Of a DNA stretch of 64,000 nucleotides, positions 1 to 7,755 are shown piece by piece. Position numbers and translations under genes: made by a program. Under the pieces are notes generated by a model. That model had not been told where the DNA came from. It ran no database searches and worked only from the letters and a program-made list of their open reading frames with translations. This stretch comes from Anaerocolumna sp. MB42-C2 (GTDB lineage Bacteria; Bacillota; Clostridia; Lachnospirales; Lachnospiraceae): assembly GCF_030913705.1 (NCBI RefSeq), contig NZ_CP133190.1, forward strand, positions 6,287,501-6,351,500, read 5' to 3'. Every line of letters begins with the position of its first letter. The first letter of the stretch is position 1.

Positions 1-10
1 TTCGATTAGA

Positions 11-84
11 AAAATGGTGGGAACTCAGGTTAGCTATAAATAATTTCTATATTTTAGCCGATTGCAGAAGATTTCCACCATTTT
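11..84. other. Long inverted repeat at the window edge, possible terminator of an upstream gene
   Basis: A 10-base arm AAAATGGTGG (11-20) is complementary to CCACCATTTT (75-84), with 54 bases between them, and the right arm runs into a T-rich stretch. This would fit a transcription terminator or leader of something left of the window, but the loop is large and the upstream gene is not visible. Confidence 0.3.
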
Positions 85-163
85 CTTATTTTTTATTCTT
101 AATTATTGTTATACTATTCTTATAATAAACTTAAAAGGATCAAACTTATTAAATAAATTATAC

Positions 164-221
164 TTGACAAATTCAATTATTAAGCATATTGTTATTAATA
201 CATATACCCCACCCGGGTATA
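164..221 (+). promoter_or_regulatory. copZ-csoR promoter with CsoR-type operator
   Basis: TTGACA (164-169) and TATTGT (187-192) are 17 bases apart. Directly downstream is a perfect inverted repeat, TATACCC (203-209), five bases, GGGTATA (215-221). That arrangement is typical of CsoR operators in Firmicutes. It would cover the transcription start, so CsoR without copper should block transcription and Cu(I) should release it. Confidence 0.8.
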
Positions 222-259
222 GTAATATATAATTTTAAACGCTAAGGAGATAGATAATA

Positions 260-490
260 ATGAAAAAAATAATAAAAATTGAGGGTATGACATGCAGTCA
301 TTGTCAGGCCAGAGTTGAAAAAGCTTTAAATTCAATTCCGGGGGTAGAGGCCAAGGTAGACCTTAAGAAAAAGACGGCTGTTGTAAATTTTGATTCCGAT
401 ATAAGTGATTCCGTATTTCAAGATACAGTTAGTGAAGCTGGATATGAAGTGGTATCTATTGAAGAGAAAAAAGGGCTTTTTGGCAGATAG
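260..490 (+). CDS. copZ: CopZ-like copper chaperone (HMA domain)
   Basis: Encodes a 76-residue cytosolic heavy-metal-associated (HMA) domain protein that should carry Cu(I) between partners. The whole chain is one ferredoxin-like HMA fold with the metal motif GMTCSHC at residues 9-15 (cysteines 12 and 15). The length is normal for free-standing CopZ. An AAGGAGA ribosome site at 244-250 supports the start. It is followed 14 bases later by csoR and shares its promoter and CsoR-type operator, so copper-induced expression is expected. The C-terminal KKGLFGR tail is unremarkable. No copper-exporting P1B ATPase is visible next to it, which is the usual partner; it may lie left of the window or elsewhere. 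Confidence 0.88.
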   Translation: MKKIIKIEGMTCSHCQARVEKALNSIPGVEAKVDLKKKTAVVNFDSDISDSVFQDTVSEAGYEVVSIEEKKGLFGR

Positions 491-503
491 TTGGGAGAAT
501 TAT

Positions 504-764
504 ATGAAAGCGGATAAGACTATGGTTACACGCCTGTTAAAAACTGCAAGAGGTCAGATTGACGGTTTATTAAAAATGGTGGAAGAAGACCGCTACTGTA
601 TCGATATTTCTAATCAATTAATGGCAACTCAGGCAATTTTAAGGAAAGTTAATAATGAAGTCATAAAAACCCACTTAGGCGCATGTGTTAAAGAAAGCTT
701 TAAACAAGGTAATGAAGATGAAAAAATTGAAGAAATAATAAAACTTCTGGAAAAGCTCTCGTAA
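504..764 (+). CDS. csoR: CsoR family copper-sensing repressor
   Basis: An 86-residue DUF156/CsoR-family all-helical repressor that should bind the GC-rich palindrome upstream of copZ and leave it when Cu(I) binds. The canonical Cu(I) ligands are visible with family spacing: Cys32 (RYCIDIS), His57 and Cys61 (THLGAC), i.e. C-x24-H-x3-C. The helix RLLKTARGQIDGL is typical. I start at ATG 504 because the longer reading frame would begin inside copZ. The usual GGGAGAA-like site at 492-499 precedes 504. It forms a two-gene copper operon with copZ, and a perfect terminator hairpin overlaps its stop codon. Confidence 0.9.
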   Translation: MKADKTMVTRLLKTARGQIDGLLKMVEEDRYCIDISNQLMATQAILRKVNNEVIKTHLGACVKESFKQGNEDEKIEEIIKLLEKLS

Positions 765-780
765 TGAGAGCTTTTCTTTT
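750..780 (+). terminator. Intrinsic terminator of copZ-csoR
   Basis: An 11-bp perfect stem, GAAAAGCTCTC (750-760) and GAGAGCTTTTC (766-776), with a five-base loop, followed by a T run. The left arm overlaps the last codons of csoR. Confidence 0.9.
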
Positions 781-1145
781 TGAACGGAAATGTTATTAAA
801 TTCTGAATCATACATTTATAAATAGTGTAGGATTTATATTAATGAGTCTAGAATAACTTCTTTTAATTGTATGAATACTCAGATTAAGACACATGATAGG
901 AAAAAGGTATTCTTGATCCGAAAGGAAAGGTCATTTTAACTGTTACCTGATATGATAAGCAATTTCCCGATTAAAATTTATAAAGATATTCTTAGGATAG
1001 TTTAATTTTTCTTAATTTTAAAAAAAATGATTTTATTTTTAACTGGACATGTGTTATAATTGTTCGGGATTTAATTTATTTCCAATTATAAGATAATTCG
1101 ACACATAACCTGAATTATATACTAGTAACAGTAGGAGAGAATGGG
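765..1145 (+). promoter_or_regulatory. Gap upstream of the LCP gene, with an extended -10 promoter
   Basis: This 381-base stretch holds no convincing gene. The only clear signal is an extended -10 box, TGTTATAAT (1052-1060), with no good -35 at 17 bases (TTTATT at 1032-1037). Transcription would start near 1067 and run about 80 bases to the LCP start, whose ribosome site is AGGAGAG (1133-1139). Confidence 0.5.
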
Positions 1146-2435
1146 ATGGATAAAGATAATTATCGCAATACAAATGAGAAGAAGGATAGTTCATCAAGTA
1201 ATTTAAATAAAGGGAATAGTCTGGATCAGTATTCCAAAAATATTAATAATGTTGCTGGTTATGAGGATGAGGATGAATTTTTAGATGAAGTCAATTCTTC
1301 TCTGGCAAAGCAAATCAGTATGGAATTGGAGGATAAGGATACGAGTACTAAGGATAATGGACCAAAGAAAAAGGGGAAAATACCGAAAGGTGTGAAGATT
1401 TTTGCTATTGTTTTTTCTGTAATTATGCTGTTAGGATGCTTATTAGTGTTCACTCCCGCCGGAAAAAAAATTATAATTAATTTGGCGGGTAATTATATCT
1501 ATGGAAAACTTAATTATGAAGATTCCAATACACAGGAAACAACAGATACTGTTGAGAATACGACGGATCAAAACAATAAACCAGTGAAACCTGTTGAACA
1601 TGTAGTTAATATTCTTTTACTTGGTGTTGAGGAAATCGGGGGTGCTTCCAATACTGACACAATGATTGTTGCTACGATGAATACTAAGAATCATACGATG
1701 AAGCTGACATCCTTAATGAGAGATATCTATGTTGAAATTCCCGGTCATGACAATAACAAATTGAACGCTGCTTATGCTAGAGGAGGAATCGAAACATTAT
1801 ATCAAACCATTCAAAATAATTTTGGAGTACATTTAGATGGATATGTATTAGTTAATTTTAATGCTTTTGAAAAAATTGTAGACCTTCTGGATGGAGTTGA
1901 AGTTACCTTAACCAGGACGGAAGCAAATTACCTGAACAGAACGAATTATATCTCCAATCCGTCCTACCGCACCGTAAAAGAGGGAACACAGATTATGAAC
2001 GGTAATCAGGCATTAGGTTATTGCAGGGTACGTAAAGTTCCAACTGAAACAGAACATGATGATTTTGGCAGAACCCAAAGACAGAGAGCTGTGTTAAACT
2101 CTATTTTTGAGAAAGTAAAGAAGAAAAATATCGTGCAGCTGGGACTATTGATGAACGACGTTTTAAATGATGTGGATATTCAAACTGACATTACTAATTC
2201 GGAATTCAATAATTATCTGGAAGAAGCGGCAAGTTTAAATGTCGGCGAATTAGAACAGCTTAGAATACCTACTGACGGTAATTTCGGCTTTGACAGTGTA
2301 CAGATCGGTAAATACAAGCAATCAGTAGTTGTTCCGACAAGTTGGGATGCAACACGCCAGGAAATCCATCAGTTTATATACGGAAACGGTTCTGATGATG
2401 AAAATAGTTCAGATGATACTACAGATATAGAATAA
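1146..2435 (+). CDS. LytR-CpsA-Psr (LCP) family cell-wall glycopolymer ligase
   Basis: A 429-residue type II membrane protein. Residues 1-80 are cytosolic, hydrophilic and acidic; residues about 82-103 form one membrane helix; the LCP catalytic domain spans about 155-320. Seen LCP features are VNILLLG, the acidic NTDTM segment, SLMRD (Arg192) and DFGRTQRQR (Arg309, 312, 314), which in the family bind polyprenyl-pyrophosphate and Mg2+. LCP enzymes move glycopolymers from lipid carriers to peptidoglycan outside the membrane. The C-terminus is a short Asp/Ser-rich tail. It is transcribed alone, between its own promoter and terminator. The exact polymer attached cannot be read from the sequence. 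The ~80-residue cytosolic leader is longer than usual. Confidence 0.9.
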   Translation: MDKDNYRNTNEKKDSSSSNLNKGNSLDQYSKNINNVAGYEDEDEFLDEVNSSLAKQISMELEDKDTSTKDNGPKKKGKIPKGVKIFAIVFSVIMLLGCLLVFTPAGKKIIINLAGNYIYGKLNYEDSNTQETTDTVENTTDQNNKPVKPVEHVVNILLLGVEEIGGASNTDTMIVATMNTKNHTMKLTSLMRDIYVEIPGHDNNKLNAAYARGGIETLYQTIQNNFGVHLDGYVLVNFNAFEKIVDLLDGVEVTLTRTEANYLNRTNYISNPSYRTVKEGTQIMNGNQALGYCRVRKVPTETEHDDFGRTQRQRAVLNSIFEKVKKKNIVQLGLLMNDVLNDVDIQTDITNSEFNNYLEEAASLNVGELEQLRIPTDGNFGFDSVQIGKYKQSVVVPTSWDATRQEIHQFIYGNGSDDENSSDDTTDIE

Positions 2436-2439
2436 TATA

Positions 2440-2476
2440 AAAAAGGAATGTTTCGTTATTTTAACATTCCTTTTTT
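2440..2476 (+). terminator. Terminator of the LCP gene
   Basis: AAAAAGGAATGTT (2440-2452) pairs with AACATTCCTTTTT (2463-2475); the loop is ten bases and the 3' arm runs into T residues. Confidence 0.88.
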
Positions 2477-2590
2477 ATTTACATAAAAGCAAGACGGGTA
2501 AATCATCCTAGAAGATACAAAATATATTTCTTCAGAGTTAATCTAAAATTATTTTTATATCATAAATCCAAAGTTATTTTGAATATAGTA

Positions 2591-2648
2591 TTGACTTTTA
2601 TTATAATTAGTTTTATATTGACTGTAAGATAGTTAGATAATTATCTAA
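2591..2648 (+). promoter_or_regulatory. Promoter and 16-bp palindromic operator for the ABC-sdpRI operon
   Basis: TTGACT (2591-2596) and TATATT (2614-2619) are 17 bases apart. A perfect palindrome, TTAGATAATTATCTAA (2633-2648), sits just past the predicted transcription start. ArsR-family repressors bind such AT-rich palindromes, so the SdpR-like protein at the end of the operon is the natural candidate regulator; that link is inference. Confidence 0.65.
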
Positions 2649-2683
2649 ATATCTATATAAACTTATAATCTGGAGGTAATACT

Positions 2684-3394
2684 ATGCTTAGCATAAAAAA
2701 TTTCAGTAAAAGTTATAGAGGCGGCAAAAGAGCCGTAAATAATATATCCATAGAAGTAAAAGCAGGTGATATTTATGGTTTTATCGGACATAATGGAGCA
2801 GGTAAAACAACGACATTAAGAGCTGTCTCCGGTGTGCTGGATTTTGAGGAGGGGGATATATTAATTAATGGTATATCCATAAAAAAGGATCCTGTAGCCT
2901 GTAAAAAAGTGACCGCCTATATTCCGGATAATCCTGATTTGTACGAACATTTAACTGGGATTCAGTATTTGAATTTTATAAGTGACATCTATTCCGTTAC
3001 CAGAACCGACAGGGAGATCCGTATGAAAAAATACGCTGATTTATTTGAATTAACACCTAACTTAGGTGACTTAATATCATCTTATTCACACGGAATGAAA
3101 CAGAAACTGGCAATTATAGCGGCTTTTATTCATAATCCTAAATTACTCATATTGGATGAACCTTTTGTTGGACTTGATCCCAAAGCTTCCCATACATTAA
3201 AGACTATAATGGCTGAATCATGTGCAGAAGGAAGTGCTATATTCTTTTCCACCCATGTCCTTGAGGTAGCAGAAAAACTTTGTAATAAAATTGCAATAAT
3301 CAAAGGTGGAAATTTAATAGCATGCGGTACTACAGAATCGGTTAAGGGAAATCAAAGTCTGGAAGATGTCTTTATGGAACTGATTGATGAATAG
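2684..3394 (+). CDS. ABC transporter ATP-binding protein (ABC-2 exporter type)
   Basis: A 236-residue nucleotide-binding subunit. Walker A is GHNGAGKT (residues 35-42), the ABC signature is SHGMKQKL (a common variant of LSGGQ in drug/bacteriocin exporters), and Walker B is LLILDEP followed by the D-loop GLDP; the switch histidine is in STHVLE. It pairs with the permease 11 bases downstream, so the two should form an exporter driven by ATP. The GGAGGT site ending at 2677 supports the start. The operon continues into sdpR- and sdpI-like genes, which suggests a role in envelope stress or in resistance to a toxic peptide. The substrate is unknown. Confidence 0.87.
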   Translation: MLSIKNFSKSYRGGKRAVNNISIEVKAGDIYGFIGHNGAGKTTTLRAVSGVLDFEEGDILINGISIKKDPVACKKVTAYIPDNPDLYEHLTGIQYLNFISDIYSVTRTDREIRMKKYADLFELTPNLGDLISSYSHGMKQKLAIIAAFIHNPKLLILDEPFVGLDPKASHTLKTIMAESCAEGSAIFFSTHVLEVAEKLCNKIAIIKGGNLIACGTTESVKGNQSLEDVFMELIDE

Positions 3395-3405
3395 GGGGCC
3401 GGAGA

Positions 3406-5007
3406 ATGAAACAAATATGGTTATTAACGAAGATACAGTTAAGAACAGCTTTTGATTTTGCTATGATAACAAGTAAAAAGAGCCGGGAAAGAAAGAGTAA
3501 AGGTTATACTTCTTTAGTGGCATTTTTGCTAATCATCGGTATCATTTCCGTTACCTCATTTTCTTATAGTTATGCCATCGGTATGACACTTAATGCGATT
3601 GGAATGTTAAAACTATTACCGGAAATGATGATGGCTGTTACCTGCGTAATTACTATTATTACTACAGTTAATAAAGTAAAGGGAACTTTGTTTGGATTTA
3701 AAGATTATGATCAGATTATGTCATTGCCGGTGAAAACCAGTAAAATAGTTGCAAGCCGTTTGTTATTACTTTATATCATTAATATAACGTTTACTTTAGT
3801 TATTATGATTCCGGCGGCTATCGCATATGGAATGTTAGCAGAAGCATCCCAGTATTTTTATGTTTCCAGTCTGGTTACAGTTATTTTTATCCCGGTTATC
3901 CCAATGATAACAGCAGCTTTACTGGGAACAGTTATTACTATGATCGCTGCTAAGTTTCGTCATTCTAACTTGATAAACTTAATTTTTACCTTTACTTTAT
4001 TAATCGGAATTATGGGGGCTTCTTTATTTACAGGAGATTCCGAAGAAAAATTAGGTCAGATGAGTGCCGTATTAATAAAACAGGTGGATGGTATCTACCC
4101 ATTAGCCGGAATGTATAGGAGAGCAGTATGTGAGTTTGATGTCAGCGCACTTATATTATTTATATTTGTCTCCATACTGGCTTTTCTTGTATTTGCATCG
4201 ATTGTTGGTTATAAATTTAAAGCAATAAATACCAGTCTGTTTGCTGCGAAAACAAGAGTAGATTATAAGATTGGATCATTAAAACAAGCCAGTCCTTTTA
4301 AAGCATTATTTCATAAAGAATTGAGAAGATATTTTTCTTCCAGCATATATATATTGAATACCGCTTTTGGTGTTGTAATGATGACGATTGGAGCCGTGGT
4401 AACCATATTTTTAAGTCCGGAAACCCTGGCGAACATTGTGGAGGTACCTGAGGCGGCAGGTTTAATAGGAGCATTAGCACCCGTACTGGTATCCATGTGT
4501 ATCGCTATGACTTTTATCACAGCCTGCTCCATTTCACTGGAAGGGAAAAATCTATGGATTTTAAAAATATCGCCTGTATCAGCTAAAACCATATTCCAAA
4601 GTAAGATTGCCGTGAGTTTAACCATAACTTTACCTGCTATAATTCTTGATGGTTTTTTACTTACTTTCGGACTTAAATTATCCTTTGCAGAATCCGTATT
4701 ATTGATTGTTATGCCGGCAGCTTATGCTTTTTTTACTGCCATATCGGGGTTGATTATAAATCTTTCCCTGCCTAATTTAAACTGGACTACAGAAGTTTCT
4801 GTTATTAAGCAAAGTGCAGCCTCTATGGTCGCAACTTTTGGGGGAATATTTGCTGTTGCTTTCCCTGCGCTTTTATTATACGTCTTAAGAGATTACCCCT
4901 CTGCTTATGTTAATGCATTCTCCACATTGGTTATTATTATTATTACAATTATTCTTTATCATTATCTCAATACAAAAGGTGAAAAGAAGTTTCTTGAATT
5001 GCAATAA
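3406..5007 (+). CDS. ABC-2 type multi-spanning permease
   Basis: A 533-residue, very hydrophobic protein with about a dozen predicted membrane segments, for example around residues 38-60, 120-145, 155-180, 320-340 and 500-520, separated by short charged loops. No enzymatic motif is seen. Its length and its position directly after an ABC ATPase fit the large Firmicute permeases that make an exporter with one ATPase. A cytosolic charged stretch of about 25 residues precedes the first helix. It has its own GGGGGCCGGAG ribosome site overlapping the end of the ATPase gene, implying translational coupling. Export of a lipid, peptide or drug is plausible; the sequence does not decide. Confidence 0.8.
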   Translation: MKQIWLLTKIQLRTAFDFAMITSKKSRERKSKGYTSLVAFLLIIGIISVTSFSYSYAIGMTLNAIGMLKLLPEMMMAVTCVITIITTVNKVKGTLFGFKDYDQIMSLPVKTSKIVASRLLLLYIINITFTLVIMIPAAIAYGMLAEASQYFYVSSLVTVIFIPVIPMITAALLGTVITMIAAKFRHSNLINLIFTFTLLIGIMGASLFTGDSEEKLGQMSAVLIKQVDGIYPLAGMYRRAVCEFDVSALILFIFVSILAFLVFASIVGYKFKAINTSLFAAKTRVDYKIGSLKQASPFKALFHKELRRYFSSSIYILNTAFGVVMMTIGAVVTIFLSPETLANIVEVPEAAGLIGALAPVLVSMCIAMTFITACSISLEGKNLWILKISPVSAKTIFQSKIAVSLTITLPAIILDGFLLTFGLKLSFAESVLLIVMPAAYAFFTAISGLIINLSLPNLNWTTEVSVIKQSAASMVATFGGIFAVAFPALLLYVLRDYPSAYVNAFSTLVIIIITIILYHYLNTKGEKKFLELQ

Positions 5008-5124
5008 ATTACGAATGAATAAATAGAAAGATAATTGCGAACAAGGTATAACATGATAGATTCGAATAACATGGTTTATTCAACGATATGTTTCGTAATT
5101 ATCCTAAGGGAAGGAGGAGTACTT

Positions 5125-5409
5125 TTGAATGATGCCTTTAAAGCATTAGCAGATCCTACAAGACGAAAGATATTGGAACTCTTATCAGAAAATGATAAAA
5201 ACGCAGGTGAGATAGCAGATTATTTTAATATAAGTAAACCCTCTATCAGCCATCATTTAAATATATTAAAAAATGCTGATTTAATAAGTGATGAAAGACA
5301 GGGGCAGAATATAGTGTACTCCTTAAATACAACAGTATTTGAAGACCTGGTGAAATGGTTCTTTGATTTTACAAAAAAAAATAACAGCGGAGGCGGAACT
5401 GATGAATAA
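5125..5409 (+). CDS. sdpR: ArsR/SdpR-like winged-helix repressor
   Basis: A 94-residue winged-helix protein beginning at TTG 5125. The longer frame from 5035 has no ribosome site, whereas AAGGAGG at 5111-5117 sits seven bases before the TTG, and the resulting N-terminus (NDAFKALADPTRRKILELL) is the standard start of ArsR repressors. The recognition helix is in NISKPSISHHLNIL. The metal-binding ELCVC motif of true ArsR is absent, which matches the SdpR group. In Bacillus subtilis, SdpR is an autorepressor that is sequestered by membrane SdpI. Here the sdpI-like gene overlaps its stop codon, the same arrangement. It may control the palindrome at 2633-2648. Confidence 0.85.
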   Translation: MNDAFKALADPTRRKILELLSENDKNAGEIADYFNISKPSISHHLNILKNADLISDERQGQNIVYSLNTTVFEDLVKWFFDFTKKNNSGGGTDE

Positions 5410-6037
5410 AATCAGGAAATATTTTATGTGGATAGTATCCATTCTTTCTTACATTGGATGTATCATCCTTTACCCCGGTTTGCCAAAGCAAATACCGATA
5501 CATTGGAACGTGTCGTGGAAAATCGATAACTGGGCTGATCGAAAATATATTTTTTTAATCGGTTTACTGCCTTTTATCATACTTTTTATCTTTGATGATT
5601 ATGTCAGATATAAGCATAATATGGATAATAGTAATAAGCAGAGGAAAGTCAAAAACATATTAAAATCTACAACAGCACTTCTAATGATTATATTAACCTG
5701 GATTACGATTGCGGCTGCCTACAAAATAGAAGTTAATATGAAATTGCTAATATCGGTTGCAATTGGTATTATCTTTGTATTCATTGGCAATTATATGCCG
5801 GCATTAAAAAGCAATTATTTTATGGGAATCCGAAATCCATGGACCTTATCAAATGATATTGTATGGCGGAAAACTCATAAAATAGGCGGTTATCTGTTTA
5901 TTGTTATTGGATTATTAATGATAATTATGGGTTTCGTACAAAATTATATAGTAAATATAGGAATATTTACCGTGTTGCTGCTTTGTATTATTGGTATCAA
6001 TATTTATTCTTATTTTATTTATCGAAATAGCAGATAG
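5402..6037 (+). CDS. sdpI: SdpI-like membrane immunity/signalling protein (DUF1648 + SdpI)
   Basis: A 211-residue membrane protein starting at ATG 5402, overlapping the end of sdpR (ATGAATAA). The first part is a DUF1648 domain with the typical IPIHWN...DNWADRK stretch. The last part is an SdpI domain with GNYMPALKSNYFMGIRNPW, TLSND, VWRKTHKIGGYLF. Six membrane helices are likely. In B. subtilis SdpI gives immunity to the SDP toxin and traps SdpR at the membrane when toxin is bound. No sdpC toxin or sdpAB maturation genes are visible here, so this pair may protect against a foreign toxin or sense another envelope stress. The gene ends in a hairpin that belongs to a dispersed repeat. Confidence 0.87.
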   Translation: MNKIRKYFMWIVSILSYIGCIILYPGLPKQIPIHWNVSWKIDNWADRKYIFLIGLLPFIILFIFDDYVRYKHNMDNSNKQRKVKNILKSTTALLMIILTWITIAAAYKIEVNMKLLISVAIGIIFVFIGNYMPALKSNYFMGIRNPWTLSNDIVWRKTHKIGGYLFIVIGLLMIIMGFVQNYIVNIGIFTVLLLCIIGINIYSYFIYRNSR

Positions 6038-6041
6038 TTAT

Positions 6042-6185
6042 TTTATTTCATAGGAAAGTTCTCCGAACTTCCCTGTGAAATAAAAAGCCCTCCGGGCAGG
6101 ATGGACATGACGCGCCAGAAGTAGATTGTCACTGTCGTGACAGCGCGTCAGCGCTAGAGTCTGGCAAGCCAGACTCTTTCTTATA
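6042..6185 (+). repeat. Dispersed modular hairpin repeat, copy A (includes terminator of sdpI)
   Basis: Begins with a long stem, TTTATTTCA (6042-6050) to TGAAATAAA (6076-6084), which can terminate sdpI. It then shows AGCCC...GGCAGGATG, AGATTGTCACT, GTGACAGC, AGCGCGTCAGCGCT and the perfect hairpin GAGTCTGGC-AA-GCCAGACTC, ending in TTTCTTATATA. The same blocks recur at 34.3 kb, and partly at 51.1 kb and, inverted, at 32.4 kb. Confidence 0.7.
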
Positions 6186-6262
6186 TAAAAACAGGAGCTG
6201 TTGCAAAAATAAATTTACTGAACTAAGGGAGTTAATAGTCAGATAGATTTGCAATAGCTCCT
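6186..6262 (-). terminator. Terminator of argH
   Basis: On the minus strand AGGAGC... pairs with ...GCTCCT (AGGAGCTGTTGCAAA at 6193-6207 with TTTGCAATAGCTCCT at 6248-6262), followed by GTTTTTA. The 40-base loop is long, but the T run fits a terminator for argH. Confidence 0.65.
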
Positions 6263-6276
6263 TACTATTTTATTGG

Positions 6277-7653
6277 TTACAGGTTTTTTAAATATTCTTC
6301 ATTGAAAGAAATTACTTTGTCCATAGCTATTATGCCCGGAGCTCCTATGGTATTGCGCTTTTCAACACAGGTTTTAAGGCTGATGGCTTCATAAATATCT
6401 TTCTCAAAAACCGGACTGATCGTCTTAAATTCTTCCAAAGTCATATCCTCCAAGGCAATGCCTTTTTCTATGCAGTATAAAACAAGCTGGCCGATAATTC
6501 CGTGTGCATCCCGGAATGGAACGCCATGGTTAACCAGATAATCTGCAGCGTCCGTTGCATTGGTAAACCCTTTTTTGGCACTGACAGCCATAACGGCTTT
6601 ATTAAATTTTATAGTAGATAACATCCCTGTAAAAAGCCCCAAGCATCCTTTCACAGTATCCATAGCGTCGAAAGTAAGTTCCTTATCCTCCTGCATATCT
6701 TTATTGTAAGCGAGGGGAAGACCCTTCATGGTTGTAAGCAGAGAAATTAAGGAACCGTAAACCCGTCCGGTTTTTCCTCTTATTAATTCTGCTATATCCG
6801 GATTTTTCTTCTGCGGCATAATACTGCTTCCGGTTGAATATGCATCATCTATCTCGACAAACTGGTATTCATTAGTATTCCATATAATAATTTCTTCACA
6901 AAAACGGCTTAAATGCATCATTATAATAGATAACGCGCTTAAAAACTCAATCAAATAGTCACGGTCGGCTACGGAATCCATGCTGTTTAAGGTAGGTCCG
7001 TCAAATCCTAATAGACTGGCAGTATATTCTCTGTCAAGAGGGTAGGTAGTACCGGCAAGGGCTCCTGAGCCTATAGGCGAATAATTCATACGTTTATAAA
7101 TATCAGTAAGTCTTTCATTATCCCTTTTAAACATCTCAAAATAAGCTCCCATATGATGAGCTAAGGTGATTGGCTGAGCTTTCTGTAAATGAGTAAAACC
7201 AGGCATGTAAGTGTCAAGATTTTCTTTCATAGTCGTATGCAGTACCAATAATAAATCTTTAAGCAGCTCCTTGACTTGAAGCAGTTCTTCGCGTGTATAT
7301 AACTTCATATCTAAAGCGACCTGATCATTCCGGCTTCTGCCGGTATGAAGTTTTTTACCTGCTTCCCCAATACGTTCAATTAAAACAGTTTCGACAAAGC
7401 TATGAATGTCCTCCTGTTTCGGATCAATGGGCAGAATACCATTTATAATATCTTTTTTAATACTGTTTAATCCTGATATGATACTTTCTTTTTCTTCATT
7501 ATTTAAAATACCTTGTTTTGCCAGCATTGTAACATGAGCTATACTTCCCACTATATCCTGTTTAAAGAATTTTTGATCAAAAGATATGGAAGCATTAAAG
7601 TTAAAAACTAACTGATTGGTTTCTTTTGTAAATCGTCCGCCCCATAATTTCAT
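6277..7653 (-). CDS. argH: Argininosuccinate lyase
   Basis: A 458-residue cytosolic enzyme that splits argininosuccinate into arginine and fumarate, the last step of arginine synthesis. Family length is about 460. The fumarase/aspartase superfamily signature GSSIMPQKKNPD, which holds the catalytic serine loop, is present, as are the N-terminal MKLWGGRF, the HTGRSRNDQ block and HLQKAQP. The start has AGAGG about eight bases upstream on the minus strand. It stands alone: argG and other arginine genes are not adjacent, although argG-argH operons are common. Its own terminator lies just downstream. Confidence 0.96.
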   Translation of the reverse strand: MKLWGGRFTKETNQLVFNFNASISFDQKFFKQDIVGSIAHVTMLAKQGILNNEEKESIISGLNSIKKDIINGILPIDPKQEDIHSFVETVLIERIGEAGKKLHTGRSRNDQVALDMKLYTREELLQVKELLKDLLLVLHTTMKENLDTYMPGFTHLQKAQPITLAHHMGAYFEMFKRDNERLTDIYKRMNYSPIGSGALAGTTYPLDREYTASLLGFDGPTLNSMDSVADRDYLIEFLSALSIIMMHLSRFCEEIIIWNTNEYQFVEIDDAYSTGSSIMPQKKNPDIAELIRGKTGRVYGSLISLLTTMKGLPLAYNKDMQEDKELTFDAMDTVKGCLGLFTGMLSTIKFNKAVMAVSAKKGFTNATDAADYLVNHGVPFRDAHGIIGQLVLYCIEKGIALEDMTLEEFKTISPVFEKDIYEAISLKTCVEKRNTIGAPGIIAMDKVISFNEEYLKNL

Positions 7654-7755
7654 ATAGGATACCTCTTTTCTTATAATGTTTAATTATACGTAATTTAGAT
7701 TAATTATACAATAAGATATATGAAATATCAATATGGAACCATAATATAATTTATA

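Noticed and set aside
4298..4625. Minus-strand frames inside the ABC permease gene
   Set aside because: They are antisense shadows of the membrane segments, with no ribosome site.
5007..5100. AATTACGAA ... TTCGTAATT complementary pair before sdpR
   Set aside because: The arms are about 76 bases apart in AT-rich DNA and have no terminator or operator features; noted only.
5035..5124. A longer start for the SdpR-like protein at 5035
   Set aside because: It has no ribosome site and adds 30 residues unlike ArsR proteins; TTG 5125 with AAGGAGG is better.
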